Assembly: GCA_041392625.1 (NCBI GenBank)
Contig: JAWKLR010000013.1
Coordinates: forward strand, 1 to 64,000
DNA length: 64,000 nt
Source: M3007 sp041392625
GTDB lineage: Bacteria > Bacteroidota > Bacteroidia > Chitinophagales > Saprospiraceae
Direction of reading: 5' to 3'
A program made the position numbers and the translations under genes. Positions 47,776-56,954 of this stretch are shown piece after piece. The stretch's first letter is position 1. Each line of letters opens with the position of its first letter. The notes under the pieces were generated by a model. It was not told the origin of the DNA, searched no databases, and saw only the letters and a list, made by a program, of their open reading frames with translations.

Positions 47776-50131
47776 ATCAACTAAAAAATGCAGTCGCTAA
47801 TTCCTGGACTCAAAGTCTTGCAACCTTGGTTGTGGTGCTTTTGATTTGTGGACACAGCCCCGCTCCTCCACAGGATGCCGGCTCCGGTAATTGCGATCCC
47901 CGGCAACTAGATTTCCATGGGTATACCTTTATAGTTCCTGAGATTATAAATAAAAATGCAGCCTTCGCGCCGTACTTGGTGCGTTGGGAAGACTACTACG
48001 ATCGCTTTTATTTCAACCGGGATATTCAAAAGGAGGACAATGTAGTTGAGTGGATCGAACGATTTTGCAAACAGCCTACTCCGGAAGATGTGGTCGATGT
48101 CGTTTATAATGCGTCGTATAATGATCTTTCCGGTTTGAAAGACCGCATCCTGGATCCCGACGAGAAAGCCCCAATTCCATATCCATTCGGTGGAAATACA
48201 TTTGCTGAAAACCTGGTGGTGAGTCGCTGTGAGGAGATCATAAACTATCTGATGTTTACCCGGAGGTGCGAGCCCTATGTGGTATCCGGACAGTACAGCT
48301 ATGCTCCCGAAGTGCGTGATAAGGCTGCCATGGAGGTGTTGATTGAGGATGGCTTGATTGCTTTTGATTCTACCTACTCCCATTTTGTGAAAATGCGGTA
48401 TGCATATCAAATTATCCGCTTAGCCCATTATGCCGGAAAGTGGCAGCAAACAGTAGAGTTGTACGATTACCTCATTCCCAAGATTGATCGTCGTAAGTAC
48501 AGCATTCTGTCGCACTGGATTCTGGGACATGTAGCCGGCGCACTGCAAAAGATGGGCAAGTATCCAGAAGCCGCGTATCGCTATGCCCGGATTTTTAAAG
48601 ATTCCCCTTCAAAACGTACCACGGCATTCCGCAGTTTTTATCTCCGAAACGATGCTGACTGGGGGCGGCATATCAGACATGCAGAAATAAAGAAGAGCGG
48701 GCAACGATGTATCTCCTTCGGGCCGGACAATCCAAAACATTTACCGTCAAAGACATTGCAGAAGCCTATGCCGTGGACCCCAACAATCCCCAATTGGAGT
48801 TGCTTCTGATCAGTTTTATCCAGGATTTGGAAAAGGTGCTGCTGGCTACTTCGGTAACGGAAACCAAATATGGATACGACATACCGAAGAGCAGGCGAAC
48901 GCTGGCTGCCAAACAAGTGATCAGTCTGCAGAACCTGGTTCGGGATGTGATTGAGGACGGGAAGTGCCCGAACCTCATTCTTTGGCGGGCCTGTCGGGGC
49001 TACCTGCAATTGCTCGCAGGGGATACCTATGCTGCCGGGAAAACATTTGACCGGGTCAGCGATGACTTCAAGTGGGGGAATGCCTACCATCAGGAGTTGG
49101 AACGGCAGATAGCCATTTGGCGCATTTTGCTTGAAATTGTTGAAATCGATCCGGACAATGCTTTTGCCGATCAGGCCGGCTATCGGGTGCGGAGTTACAA
49201 GCAGTTCCAGGATTTTCCCTATTTCGAGCCCTTCCTCAAAGATTGGCTTTCTGCTGCGTATGCGGCCAGTGGCCAGCCTGGTAAAGCGCTTTTGAGCGCC
49301 TATCCCACCGAGGCGCTCACGTACAACCCTCGGGTAGATGTGATTGATGATCTGTTGAAGGCTGCTGATGAGGAAAATCCCATCTTCATGGAAAAAGCCA
49401 TGCAAATGGATACCAACCCGGATCGTTTGCTTGCTTACTTGCGGGAAATAAAAGGGGCGGCCCTATTGGCGAAAGGACAGCCGGAAGCTGCCATTACCGT
49501 TATGCAGCAAATTACAGAAGTGGAGCAGTTGAACATGGAGAAGTTCAGCCCGTTTCGGGAAATTATCCATGAACGGATCCACCGCCCGATTACCGATTCG
49601 CTATTTCTCAACCGACTTCAGGTAGCAGAGCAATTGATGCAGTTTGAGTTCCAGGCCCGCTCCGATGAAGCCCTGGGCCTTCCGTCTGCAGCCCGAAATT
49701 ATTACCTGATTGGTCTGGGCTACTACAACATGTCGTTCTTCGGCTACGAGTACGAAGTAACGGATTACCACCGCGAAGGTGGCAACTGGGCCCGCCTGGC
49801 ACAAGGCCCGGTATTCCCTTTAAAAGGGTCGCCGGATGGAAACAGAGAAAATCTGGATTTAAGTTTGGCGCTCTCCTATTTTGAAAAGGCCCTGAGCACT
49901 ACCCGTGATCCGGAAATGGCGGCCCGTGCGGCATTTATGGCTGCTCGTTGTCAGCAAAAACAATGGTTTACCAGCAAGTCCTGCACCTATCGTCCCGGAT
50001 CAAAACAACTTCCCGTCATTCCGGAGAATTACGCGGGATATTACAGCCTTATAAAACGGAAGTACAAGTCCACCAAGTTTTATGAAAATGCCATTAAGGA
50101 GTGTAAATGGCTCGAGGTGTATACTAGGTGA
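47766..50131 (+). pseudogene. Large exported helical-repeat protein, one frameshift
   Basis: Part 1 (47766 to about 48690): N-terminal hydrophobic segment (LATLVVVLLICGHSPAPP), then VRWEDYYDRFYFNRDIQKED, a long helical region with WQQTVELYDYLIPKIDRRKY and MGKYPEAAYRYARIFKDSPS. Part 2 (frame of 48707 to 50131): ERATMYLLRAGQSKTF, YAVDPNNPQLELLLISFIQD, further TPR-like helices and the end FYENAIKECKWLEVYTR. Adding one A near the AAA at 48685-48687 gives HAENKEERATMYLLRAG, a natural join to about 788 residues. The helices with paired small and aromatic residues resemble TPRs. It overlaps the stop of the preceding lipoprotein gene, suggesting that the two act together at the cell envelope. Function unknown. 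Confidence 0.75.
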
Positions 50132-50135
50132 GTGG

Positions 50136-50238
50136 TTAGTAGTAAGTGGTAAGTAGTAAGTAGTAAGTAGTAAGTAGTAAGTGGCAAGTAGTAAGTAGTT
50201 TTTAAACTTACCACTTACTACTTACCACTTACTACTAA
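50136..50238. repeat. Palindromic heptamer repeat array between convergent genes
   Basis: Tandem copies of the 7-mer TAGTAAG with variants TGGTAAG and TGGCAAG (about eight copies, 50136-50197), a short centre TTTTTAAA, then about four copies of the reverse complement (CTTACCA/CTTACTA, 50207-50238). The outer arms 50136-50167 and 50207-50238 can pair with a single mismatch over 32 bases. It fills almost the entire gap between the stop codons at 50131 and 50240 and could work as a bidirectional terminator. The repeat arms also allow many slipped pairings. Confidence 0.85.
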
Positions 50239-50239
50239 T

Positions 50240-50659
50240 TTAAAACTGCTCAACTCCGCCGAAGTGGAAATTGCCTTCGATGGTAGCGTTTTCGTCGCTG
50301 TCAGAGCCGTGAACTGCGTTTTCACCTACGCTGGTAGCATAGAGTTTGCGGATAGTGCCGTCGGCTGCTTCTGCAGGGTTGGTTGCACCGATGAGTTTAC
50401 GGAAATCTTCAACGGCATTGTCTTTTTCCAGAATAGCTGCTACGATTGGTCCGCTGCTCATGAATTCGCAGAGTTCGCCGTAGAATGGACGTTCTTTGTG
50501 TACTTCGTAAAACTGGCCGGCACGTTCCATGCTCATTTTGGTCAGTTTCATAGCAACGATGCGGAAACCGGCTTCGTTGATCATTTTCAGGATGGCCCCG
50601 ATGTGGCCTGCCCGTACAGCGTCGGGCTTAATCATGGTAAAGGTGCGCGTACCTGCCAT
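50240..50659 (-). CDS. ndk: Nucleoside diphosphate kinase
   Basis: 139 residues, the usual length. It moves the terminal phosphate from ATP to other NDPs/dNDPs through a phosphohistidine. Family motifs: TFTMIKPDAVRAGHIG at the N-terminus, KERPFYGELCEFMSSGP, the ring of GATNPAEAADGTIRKLYA, and the active-site ENAVHGSDSDENATIE with the catalytic His. It is convergent with the gene ending at 50131 and separated from it only by the heptamer repeat. Functionally it follows the ribonucleotide reductase encoded 5 kb away. Confidence 0.97.
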   Translation of the reverse strand: MAGTRTFTMIKPDAVRAGHIGAILKMINEAGFRIVAMKLTKMSMERAGQFYEVHKERPFYGELCEFMSSGPIVAAILEKDNAVEDFRKLIGATNPAEAADGTIRKLYATSVGENAVHGSDSDENATIEGNFHFGGVEQF

Positions 50660-50950
50660 TTTAATTGAATTGTATGTGTTTAAAAAAAATGAGTTTCGGA
50701 GTGTTCCGAACCGGTTGGTCGCCGGCCCGTTGGCCTTAAACCTGTCTCAAAGTGAACAAAATAAGTCCCTTTGTTACAAGGAGGCTTAAAAGGCCGCAAA
50801 AGGTAAGCAATGATGGAGGAATAACACAGCCAATTTTAGTGTTAATTCGCTGAAATTCACAAAAGCAGAGGGCCTTGAAGCTTAGTAACAGCAAGTTTAA
50901 AGTTAAAAGCGGTGTTCCTTTATGCCATGGTCATTGAATTTTACACATGC

Positions 50951-50984
50951 TTGGGAATTGTTCGGGAAAAATGGCATATTTTTG
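50951..50984 (+). promoter_or_regulatory. Probable promoter of the NrnA-like gene
   Basis: TATTTTTG at 50977-50984 matches TAnnTTTG exactly. A TTG lies 23 bases upstream (50951-50953) and another 16 bases upstream (50958-50960). Transcription would start near 50991, about 50 bases before the ATG at 51043. The remaining gap 50660-50950 shows no gene. Confidence 0.5.
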
Positions 50985-51042
50985 CGGCCGTTTTAGTGTG
51001 GCCTTGGAAAATTAGCGCTGAGGCCAAAATTGACAATCCTAC

Positions 51043-52050
51043 ATGGAAATTACACCCAAACTGAAAGAAATTCTGGCAATACCCAAAAATGTTGCCATCT
51101 TCTCGCACAGAAACCCCGACGGCGATGCCATCGGGAGTTCACTGGGAATGAAGCATTTTCTCGATCAGTTGGGCCATACCACACATGTGTTTTTCCCTTC
51201 GGAGTATCCCGAAGAATTTGGCTTCCTTCCAGATGCTGAAGACATTCTGATCTGGGATATCCACACCGAAGAATGCAAGCAAGTATTGCCCAAGAAAGAC
51301 GTCTTCATTTTTCTCGATTTTAACGCCTTATCCCGAATAGATAAACTGGGTGATTTTGTGAAAAGCCGTCCCGGCCATCGAATCATGATTGACCACCACC
51401 TGTATCCGGAGGATATGGGAGAATTTATGTTTTCTGAACCAGAGGCCAGCAGCACCTGTGAAATGGTGTACCGCTTTATTGTGGATCTTGGGCAAGGGCA
51501 AAAAATAAATCCCAAAGTGGGTTCTTGTATCTACACAGGCATCATCACCGATACAGGTTCCTTCAAGCATGCAACCAACCCACAACTGTTTCGGATTGTC
51601 GCAGAATTGATTGAACGCGGGGTAGATGATACAGCGATTCAGGATAAAATTTTCAACTCCCAAAAAGAAAAGCACCTCCGCTTGCTGGGGCATTGTCTGG
51701 CCAACCGGATGGAAATTCTGGAGGAATTCAATACCGGCCTGATCTGGCTGAGCAAAAAGGATTACGAGCAATTCAATATCCAACGGGGCGATACCGAAGG
51801 AATTGTCAATTACCTGCTTTCCATCAAAAAAGTTCGGATGGCGGCGTTCATTCACAACCAACCCAGCATTGTCAAATTAAGTCTGCGCTCCAAAGGCGAT
51901 CTGGATGTACAGGAAATCTGCCGCAAACATTTCAATGGAGGCGGACATAAAAATGCAGCCGGGGCACATTCCCACCAAAGCCTGCGCGCTACAATCGATA
52001 AATTCAAGGCGATTCTACCGGAGTACAAGGCAGAACTCACCAAAAATTAA
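51043..52050 (+). CDS. DHH-family phosphoesterase, NrnA type (oligoribonuclease/PAP phosphatase)
   Basis: 335 residues. DHH/DHHA1 architecture: metal-binding FSHRNPDGDAIGSSLGMKHF, FIFLDFNALSR, the eponymous RIMIDHHLYPED, then YTGIITDTGSFKHATNPQ, and the DHHA1 domain with KVRMAAFIHNQPSIVKLSLR and CRKHFNGGGHKNAAGAHS. NrnA enzymes break 2-5 nt RNA to mononucleotides and dephosphorylate pAp, replacing Orn in many bacteria. Start ATG 51043, about 50 bases after a good promoter. It is followed by an FKBP lipoprotein gene after 48 bases. Confidence 0.93.
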   Translation: MEITPKLKEILAIPKNVAIFSHRNPDGDAIGSSLGMKHFLDQLGHTTHVFFPSEYPEEFGFLPDAEDILIWDIHTEECKQVLPKKDVFIFLDFNALSRIDKLGDFVKSRPGHRIMIDHHLYPEDMGEFMFSEPEASSTCEMVYRFIVDLGQGQKINPKVGSCIYTGIITDTGSFKHATNPQLFRIVAELIERGVDDTAIQDKIFNSQKEKHLRLLGHCLANRMEILEEFNTGLIWLSKKDYEQFNIQRGDTEGIVNYLLSIKKVRMAAFIHNQPSIVKLSLRSKGDLDVQEICRKHFNGGGHKNAAGAHSHQSLRATIDKFKAILPEYKAELTKN

Positions 52051-52098
52051 TAGTTCACTCAATTTTAAAATTCACTTTTTCGCAAACAAATAACTGCT

Positions 52099-52956
52099 AT
52101 GCGTAACATTTTTCTATCCCTTTTTACAATGGCCATCCTGTTCGCAATTGGATGCGGCGGTAATGGTACCGAGGTCAAAACAAACGGAGATTACAAACTC
52201 ACTAAGTTTACCAATAACGATGGTCCCAAAGTTACTTTTGGCGACAAAATGATGGTTTCCCTCAAAACCTTTGTTGGCGACTCTATGGTTGCTTCTTCAC
52301 CAAACGACGGTGCATCTCCTCAGGAAGTATTGGTTCCACCAAGAGAGCAACTGGGTGAAAACATTCCAGCACTTTTTGATGCAGTTACGTACCTTTCAGC
52401 AGGCGATAGCGCTCTGGTGGTAGAAAAACTGGATTCTACCAAGCGTAAATTCCTCCCGCCAAGCCTGGCAAATGAAACTGAAGTTCGCTATTACTTCAAG
52501 ATTCACTCTGTAACCAGTGCGGCAGACATGGAAAAGGAGCAGGCCGAAGCAAAGGCACGTATGCTTTCTATTCAGGAAAAAATGGATCAAATTGCCAAAG
52601 ACTACACTTCCGGTAAACTTGACAGCCAATTGAAATCAACTGGATCCGGATTGAAAACACTGATCGAAGATCAGGGAAGTGGTGCAAAAGTTGAGAAAGG
52701 TGAGGCCATCGAAACACACTACTACGGCATGTTGCGGGATGGAAAAATGTTCGACAGCTCCTTCCGTCGTGGACAAACACTGGAGTTCATTGCCGGTATG
52801 GGCAACATGATTGCCGGATACGACGAGGCAGTACTAATGCTCAATCATGGTGGAAAAGGAATCTTCTTTATGCCATCTGGAATTGCGTATGGTGATCAGT
52901 CTGGTGGACCAATTCCACCGAACTCGGAACTTATTTTCTACATTGAAGTGTTGTAA
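52099..52956 (+). CDS. FKBP-type peptidyl-prolyl cis-trans isomerase lipoprotein
   Basis: 285 residues. Lipoprotein signal MRNIFLSLFTMAILFAIGC (lipid Cys19). There are two FKBP-like halves. The first (about 30-140; FGDKMMVSLKTFVGDSMVAS, VTYLSAGDSALVVEKLDSTK) looks degenerate. The second (about 185-285) is canonical: GSGAKVEKGEAIETHYYGML, FDSSFRRGQTLEFIAGMGNM, IAGYDEAVLMLNHGGKGIFF, MPSGIAYGDQSGG and IPPNSELIFYIEVL. It would catalyse proline isomerisation in folding proteins at the envelope, useful for the large secreted proteins made here (inference). Confidence 0.93.
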   Translation: MRNIFLSLFTMAILFAIGCGGNGTEVKTNGDYKLTKFTNNDGPKVTFGDKMMVSLKTFVGDSMVASSPNDGASPQEVLVPPREQLGENIPALFDAVTYLSAGDSALVVEKLDSTKRKFLPPSLANETEVRYYFKIHSVTSAADMEKEQAEAKARMLSIQEKMDQIAKDYTSGKLDSQLKSTGSGLKTLIEDQGSGAKVEKGEAIETHYYGMLRDGKMFDSSFRRGQTLEFIAGMGNMIAGYDEAVLMLNHGGKGIFFMPSGIAYGDQSGGPIPPNSELIFYIEVL

Positions 52957-53042
52957 TACCAAAATGAGATTGCCCCTGAAAGAAAAACATCCTTTTAGGG
53001 GCAAACTTTATATAACTCACTTCAAGATAAAACGTACACATC

Positions 53043-54150
53043 ATGACTGCTGAACAATTAAAAGAGCTGAAAGACAAGCTGGCTGTACTAAGGAGGTATC
53101 TTTGACGTCGATAACCGACTTCGCGAAATAGAAGACCTCACTAGCCAAACCCTCGATCCGGAATTCTGGAACGACCCCAAACGCGCTGAAGGCATTCAGC
53201 GGCAAATCGGAATCCACAACAAGTGGGTAGACGATTACAAAACCATCGAGCAATCCGTAGATGACCTGGAGGGATTGTTTGAGTTTCAAAAAGAAGGCAT
53301 GACCACCGAAGAGGAAGTCGATGCCCAATATGAAACTACCAGCCAAATACTTGCTGACGCGGAATTCAGAAGCACCCTCAATAAAAAAGAGGATGAAATG
53401 AATGCCGTATTGACTATCAACGCCGGCGCCGGTGGTACCGAGGCCTGCGACTGGTCGTCTATGCTGTTGCGCATGTACCGCATGTACTGCGACAAGGCCG
53501 GGTACAAAGTTACCTCACTGTTTGAGCAGGAGGGCGATGCCGCAGGCATCAAATCTGCCAGCATTGAAATCCGGGGCGATTTTGCCTACGGGTGGTTGAA
53601 AAGTGAAAATGGCGTGCACCGTCTGGTGCGCATCAGCCCTTTCAATGCCCAGGGGAAACGCCAAACCTCGTTTGCATCCGTCTTTGTCTATCCTCTGGTA
53701 GAAGACGACGACATCGAAATTGTCATCAACCCGGCCGATCTGGAGATGGATGTATTCCGCGCTTCAGGAGCGGGAGGACAGCACGTAAACCGGACTGAGT
53801 CCGCAGTGCGTTTGCGACACCTTCCTTCCGGTGTGGTTGTGGAATGTCAGGCCGAACGGAGCCAGCACCAAAACCGCGATCGGGCGATGAAAATGCTGAA
53901 AAGCCGCCTGTATGAAATTGAGGTGCGCCGCCGTCAGGAAGAAAAAGACAAGGTGGAAGCCGGAAAAAGCAAAATCGAATGGGGCAGCCAAATCCGCTCG
54001 TATGTACTCGATGATCGCTGGGTGAAAGACCTGCGCTCTGGCTACAAAGTACACAACCCGGATGCGGTACTCGATGGCGATCTGGAACCTTTCCTAAAGG
54101 CTTTCCTTATGTGGCAAAGCGACCCGACTCCGGTGGAGGAAGAAGACTAA
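53043..54150 (+). CDS. prfB: Peptide chain release factor 2, with programmed +1 frameshift
   Basis: RF2 recognises UGA and UAA. The first frame (from ATG 53043, MTAEQLKELKDKLAVLRRYL) meets a TGA at 53103-53105; after a +1 shift it continues DVDNRLREIEDLTSQTLDPE to a stop at 54150, about 368 residues in total. Family features: NAGAGGTEACDWSSMLLRMY, VFVYPLVEDD, the catalytic ASGAGGQHVNRTESAVRL with GGQ, and QAERSQHQNRDRAMKMLKSR. The RF2 tripeptide SPF is visible in VRISPFNAQGKR. The shift is autoregulatory: low RF2 slows UGA reading and allows shifting. Confidence 0.97.
53091..53106 (+). promoter_or_regulatory. Programmed +1 frameshift signal in prfB
   Basis: AGGAGG (53091-53096) acts as an internal Shine-Dalgarno-like element, followed by TAT and the slippery CTTTGAC (53100-53106): CTT in the P site, TGA stop, then GAC in the new frame. 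This is the classic RF2 layout. Confidence 0.95.
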
Positions 54151-54173
54151 TCCGGCAAACTAAAATCAGGTTT

Positions 54174-55031
54174 CTAATCTGCTTTTTTACCAAAAGCCCA
54201 TTTCAGGAAATGTGGCATTGCTTTTCCCCAGGTTCTGGGGTTGTGCTCTCCGCCCTCCATTTCATAGTAAGCGAGTTGTTCTTCGGAATAACCCTGTTTT
54301 CGCATGGCATCCAGGAGGTGCAGGGTGTCATCAATGGAGTCAATAACTCCGTTGTTGTTTCGGTCTGAGTCTTCATCGTTGGTGCCGGTTTGAAACCAAA
54401 AGCGCTGGTTGTTTGGTCGGTCAGTTGCCTGCTCTACAATGTCGTGCATAATGCGGTCGGCATCGGGGTTGGCTGGATCGACGGGCGACCAGCGCCACCA
54501 CAAAGCACCCGAAAACACACCGGCGACTCCAAACAATTCGGGGAAGGCCCAGGCGGTGTCCAAAGCCGAAAGCCCGCCCAGGGAAAAGCCAGCGTAGGCT
54601 GTTTCCGAGGTGGTTCCGTTAATGCGGTATTGTTTGTACAGCCAGGGGAGCAATTCCAGCATAATGAAATTTCGGAATGCCGGCGCCTTGTTGCCGCGCC
54701 CTTTGTAATCCGCTTCCCGGGCGGTCCCGTACTCGCGAATGCGTTCCTCGTTGGCATCAATTCCGACAACAATTAAAAACGGGATTTCATTTTTTCTATA
54801 CAATTGTTCCAAAACGGAAGCGAATTCCATTCGTTCCAGGTCCTGCCCGTCGTTCAACAGCAATAAAGGGTAGCGTTTCCCACTCCGCAAGGCATAATCA
54901 GGTGGCAAAAATACGCGCAGCGTAAGTTCCCGATTGAGGTGATGGGAATGGAATGTCCGTTTCTTTTGTCCCGGGGTTTTAGGCCGAACAAGTGCGGAAA
55001 GGCTGCCTAATGGTTTTTCCAGTAAACTCAT
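54174..55031 (-). CDS. Alpha/beta-hydrolase esterase (enterochelin-esterase-like)
   Basis: 285 residues, of the putative esterase (esterase D/IroE-like) family. Features: LTLRVFLPPDYALRSGKRYP, LLLLNDGQDLERMEF, the nucleophile elbow AYAGFSLGGLSALDTAW (GxSxG), FGVAGVFSGALWW, and a late histidine in MEGGEHNPRTWGKAMPHFLK. The loop GTNDEDSDRNNNGVIDSIDD after the core resembles an EF-hand/dockerin-type calcium loop, with Asp/Asn ligands, and would hold the acidic catalytic region. No signal peptide is seen, so it is probably cytoplasmic. The ATG overlaps the stop of cmk by four bases (ATGA), indicating coupled translation. Confidence 0.85.
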   Translation of the reverse strand: MSLLEKPLGSLSALVRPKTPGQKKRTFHSHHLNRELTLRVFLPPDYALRSGKRYPLLLLNDGQDLERMEFASVLEQLYRKNEIPFLIVVGIDANEERIREYGTAREADYKGRGNKAPAFRNFIMLELLPWLYKQYRINGTTSETAYAGFSLGGLSALDTAWAFPELFGVAGVFSGALWWRWSPVDPANPDADRIMHDIVEQATDRPNNQRFWFQTGTNDEDSDRNNNGVIDSIDDTLHLLDAMRKQGYSEEQLAYYEMEGGEHNPRTWGKAMPHFLKWAFGKKAD

Positions 55032-55714
55032 AGTGCTGTGGCGGTTCGTGCCTGTACCAGATCCAGTGCTTCGTTGAGTTGCTCGGCTTCGGAAAGGAGG
55101 GTGTTGTCAATCACCACGGCATCATCGGCTTTTCGAAGCGGGCTGTCGGCCCGGGATGAGTCGATGTGATCCCGTTCCTGCAGGTTGTGCATAACATCTT
55201 CCCAACTGGCATCAATGCCTTTAGCGGCGAGTTCCAGGTGGCGGCGGCTCGTACGTACATCCAGATCGGCGGTGAGGAAGAGTTTCAACTCTGCCTGTGG
55301 GAATACCACGGTACCAATGTCTCTGCCATCCATCACCACACCTTTGCGTTTGCCCATGGCCTGTTGTTGTTTCACCATCGCACGACGCACCAGCGGGATG
55401 GTCGCAACCGGACTGACGTGCTGATTCACCTCCATGCTGCGAATTTTTTTCTCTACATCTTCTCCATTGAGGAAGGTGTGGTTCTGACCCTCAATTCGTT
55501 CAAAATGGATTTCAATCGTATCCAAAACAGCCTGTACGGCTTTTTCCTGGTAGTAGTCGATGTTGTGTTCAAGAAAAAAAAGCGTGACAGCCCGATACAT
55601 GGCACCAGTATCCACATAGGCGTAATGCAGTTTTTTAGCCAAGGCTTTGGCCAGGGTGCTTTTGCCACAGGAGGAGTGCCCGTCGATGGCGATGATTATT
55701 TTTTCCCGCTTCAT
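55028..55714 (-). CDS. cmk: Cytidylate kinase
   Basis: 228 residues, typical length. Phosphorylates CMP and dCMP with ATP. Walker A IAIDGHSSCGKSTLAKALAK at the N-terminus, the CMP-binding VDTGAMYRAVTLFF, GVVMDGRDIGTVVFPQAELK, LFLTADLDVRTSRRH and the lid RDHIDSSRADSPLRKADDAV. The start ATG is at 55714, 21 bases from the divergent glycosyltransferase gene. It is cotranscribed with the downstream esterase, which it overlaps. Confidence 0.97.
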   Translation of the reverse strand: MKREKIIIAIDGHSSCGKSTLAKALAKKLHYAYVDTGAMYRAVTLFFLEHNIDYYQEKAVQAVLDTIEIHFERIEGQNHTFLNGEDVEKKIRSMEVNQHVSPVATIPLVRRAMVKQQQAMGKRKGVVMDGRDIGTVVFPQAELKLFLTADLDVRTSRRHLELAAKGIDASWEDVMHNLQERDHIDSSRADSPLRKADDAVVIDNTLLSEAEQLNEALDLVQARTATAL

Positions 55715-55735
55715 ACGGCTGTAAAGTTAGGCAGG

Positions 55736-56951
55736 ATGAAAGAATTTGTGGGGCGAAAATGGACTTTGTTTGCAAAAAGTTCCTGGAATCAAACGGTACA
55801 CCGCATCAAACTCCCGCCTAAAAAACGGATACACTGCTTCCTGCGGTATCTTTGGCCCATGATCGCCGTTCTGTTTTTAGCAGCATTGCTTGTCCAACTG
55901 GTCTACCGTTGGTTTGTTTTTAGCCCCTGGCTTTTTGAAAAGAAGCCCCGGCCTGAAAATGAAATTGCACAAGCCTGCTCGGTGGTGATTTGTGCTCGCA
56001 ATGAAGCAGTGTCCCTGCGTGCGAACCTTCCATTTATTTTAAAACAGAACCACCCCAATTTTGAAGTGCTGGTTATTGACGATGCATCTACCGATACCAC
56101 CCGGGAGGTATTGCGTGCATTTTCCGAACAGGACCAACGGCTGCGGTTTTATTTTATTTCAAAAAAAGAAAAAGCAGGAAAACGGGAAGCCTTGACGCTG
56201 GGCCTGGAGAAAGCACAGCATTCATTGGTCGTGCTGACAGATGCGGATTGCCGACCCGCCTCTTCTCATTGGCTTCAAAAAATGCAATTGGCATTCGGGC
56301 CAGATACGGACCTGGTCCTGGGCTACAGCCCCATGGCCCCGGATTCGGGATTTCTGATTGCCTGGTGTCGTTTTGAAACAGCCTTCACGGCCCTCCAGTA
56401 TTTTTCTATGGCCGCCCGGGGAAACCCCTACATGGGAGTGGGGCGCAACATTGCCTGGAGGCGCGAAGTGCTTCTGAAATTCCTTCAGGAACAGCCACAA
56501 AAACTACGGTTTCCGGCGATGATGGATTGAGCGTTAATGCCCGGCTCAATCCGGTCGATACAACTATATAGACGACCGCATGACTTGGGTATTTACAGAA
56601 GCACCCGCATCCTGAAGTACTGGCTTCGACAGAAAAAACGCCACTTGTCTACCGGCTCGTCCTATAAATGGAGCGATCAGCTTGCTTGCGCGAGCTTGCT
56701 GCCGCAGCCTGGCCCTGCTCTACGGCACCGGGGCCTGGCTGCTGTATTTTCACCCCCCTCCTCCATGCTGCTGTGGGTCGGTCTGTTTGCTCATCTGTTC
56801 ACCCTTTATTTTCAGTCTTGGTTTTTTACAAAAAAAACAGACCCGGGATTTGTATTTCCTGATGCCTGTTTGGGATGCCCTGTTGGCAATTTATTTTGGG
56901 GTGTTGGTGCCTTGGTTTTTATGGATAGATCAGGGAGGGGAGGAGTGGTGA
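55736..56951 (+). pseudogene. Membrane-bound family 2 glycosyltransferase, six single-base frame breaks
   Basis: The intact first part (to about 56515) has an N-terminal membrane helix (IAVLFLAALLVQLVYRWFVF) and a GT-A domain: ACSVVICARNEAVSLRANLP, FEVLVIDDASTDTTREVLRA, VVLTDADCRPASSHWL, VGRNIAWRREVLLKFL. Homology-like text then moves between frames: DDGLSVNARLNPVDTTI, YIDDRMTWVFTEAPAS, LKYWLRQKKRHLSTGSSYKW, LLARACCRSLALLYGTGAWL, SMLLWVGLFAHLFTLYFQSW, and LQKKQTRDLYFLMPVWDALL to the stop at 56951. Breaks lie near 56514-56518, 56564-56567, 56610-56613, 56681-56690, the C6 at 56753-56758 and the T6 at 56822-56827. All other codons stay sensible, which points to sequencing indels. ATG 55859 is an alternative start. 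Confidence 0.75.
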
Positions 56952-56954
56952 GGT

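Noticed and set aside
50136..50238. CRISPR or attachment site in the heptamer array
   Set aside because: Units are 7 bp without spacers and no cas, integrase or phage gene is near.
55166..55735. 5' extension of the glycosyltransferase frame over cmk
   Set aside because: This part is antisense to the well-supported cmk gene; the protein starts at 55736 or 55859.
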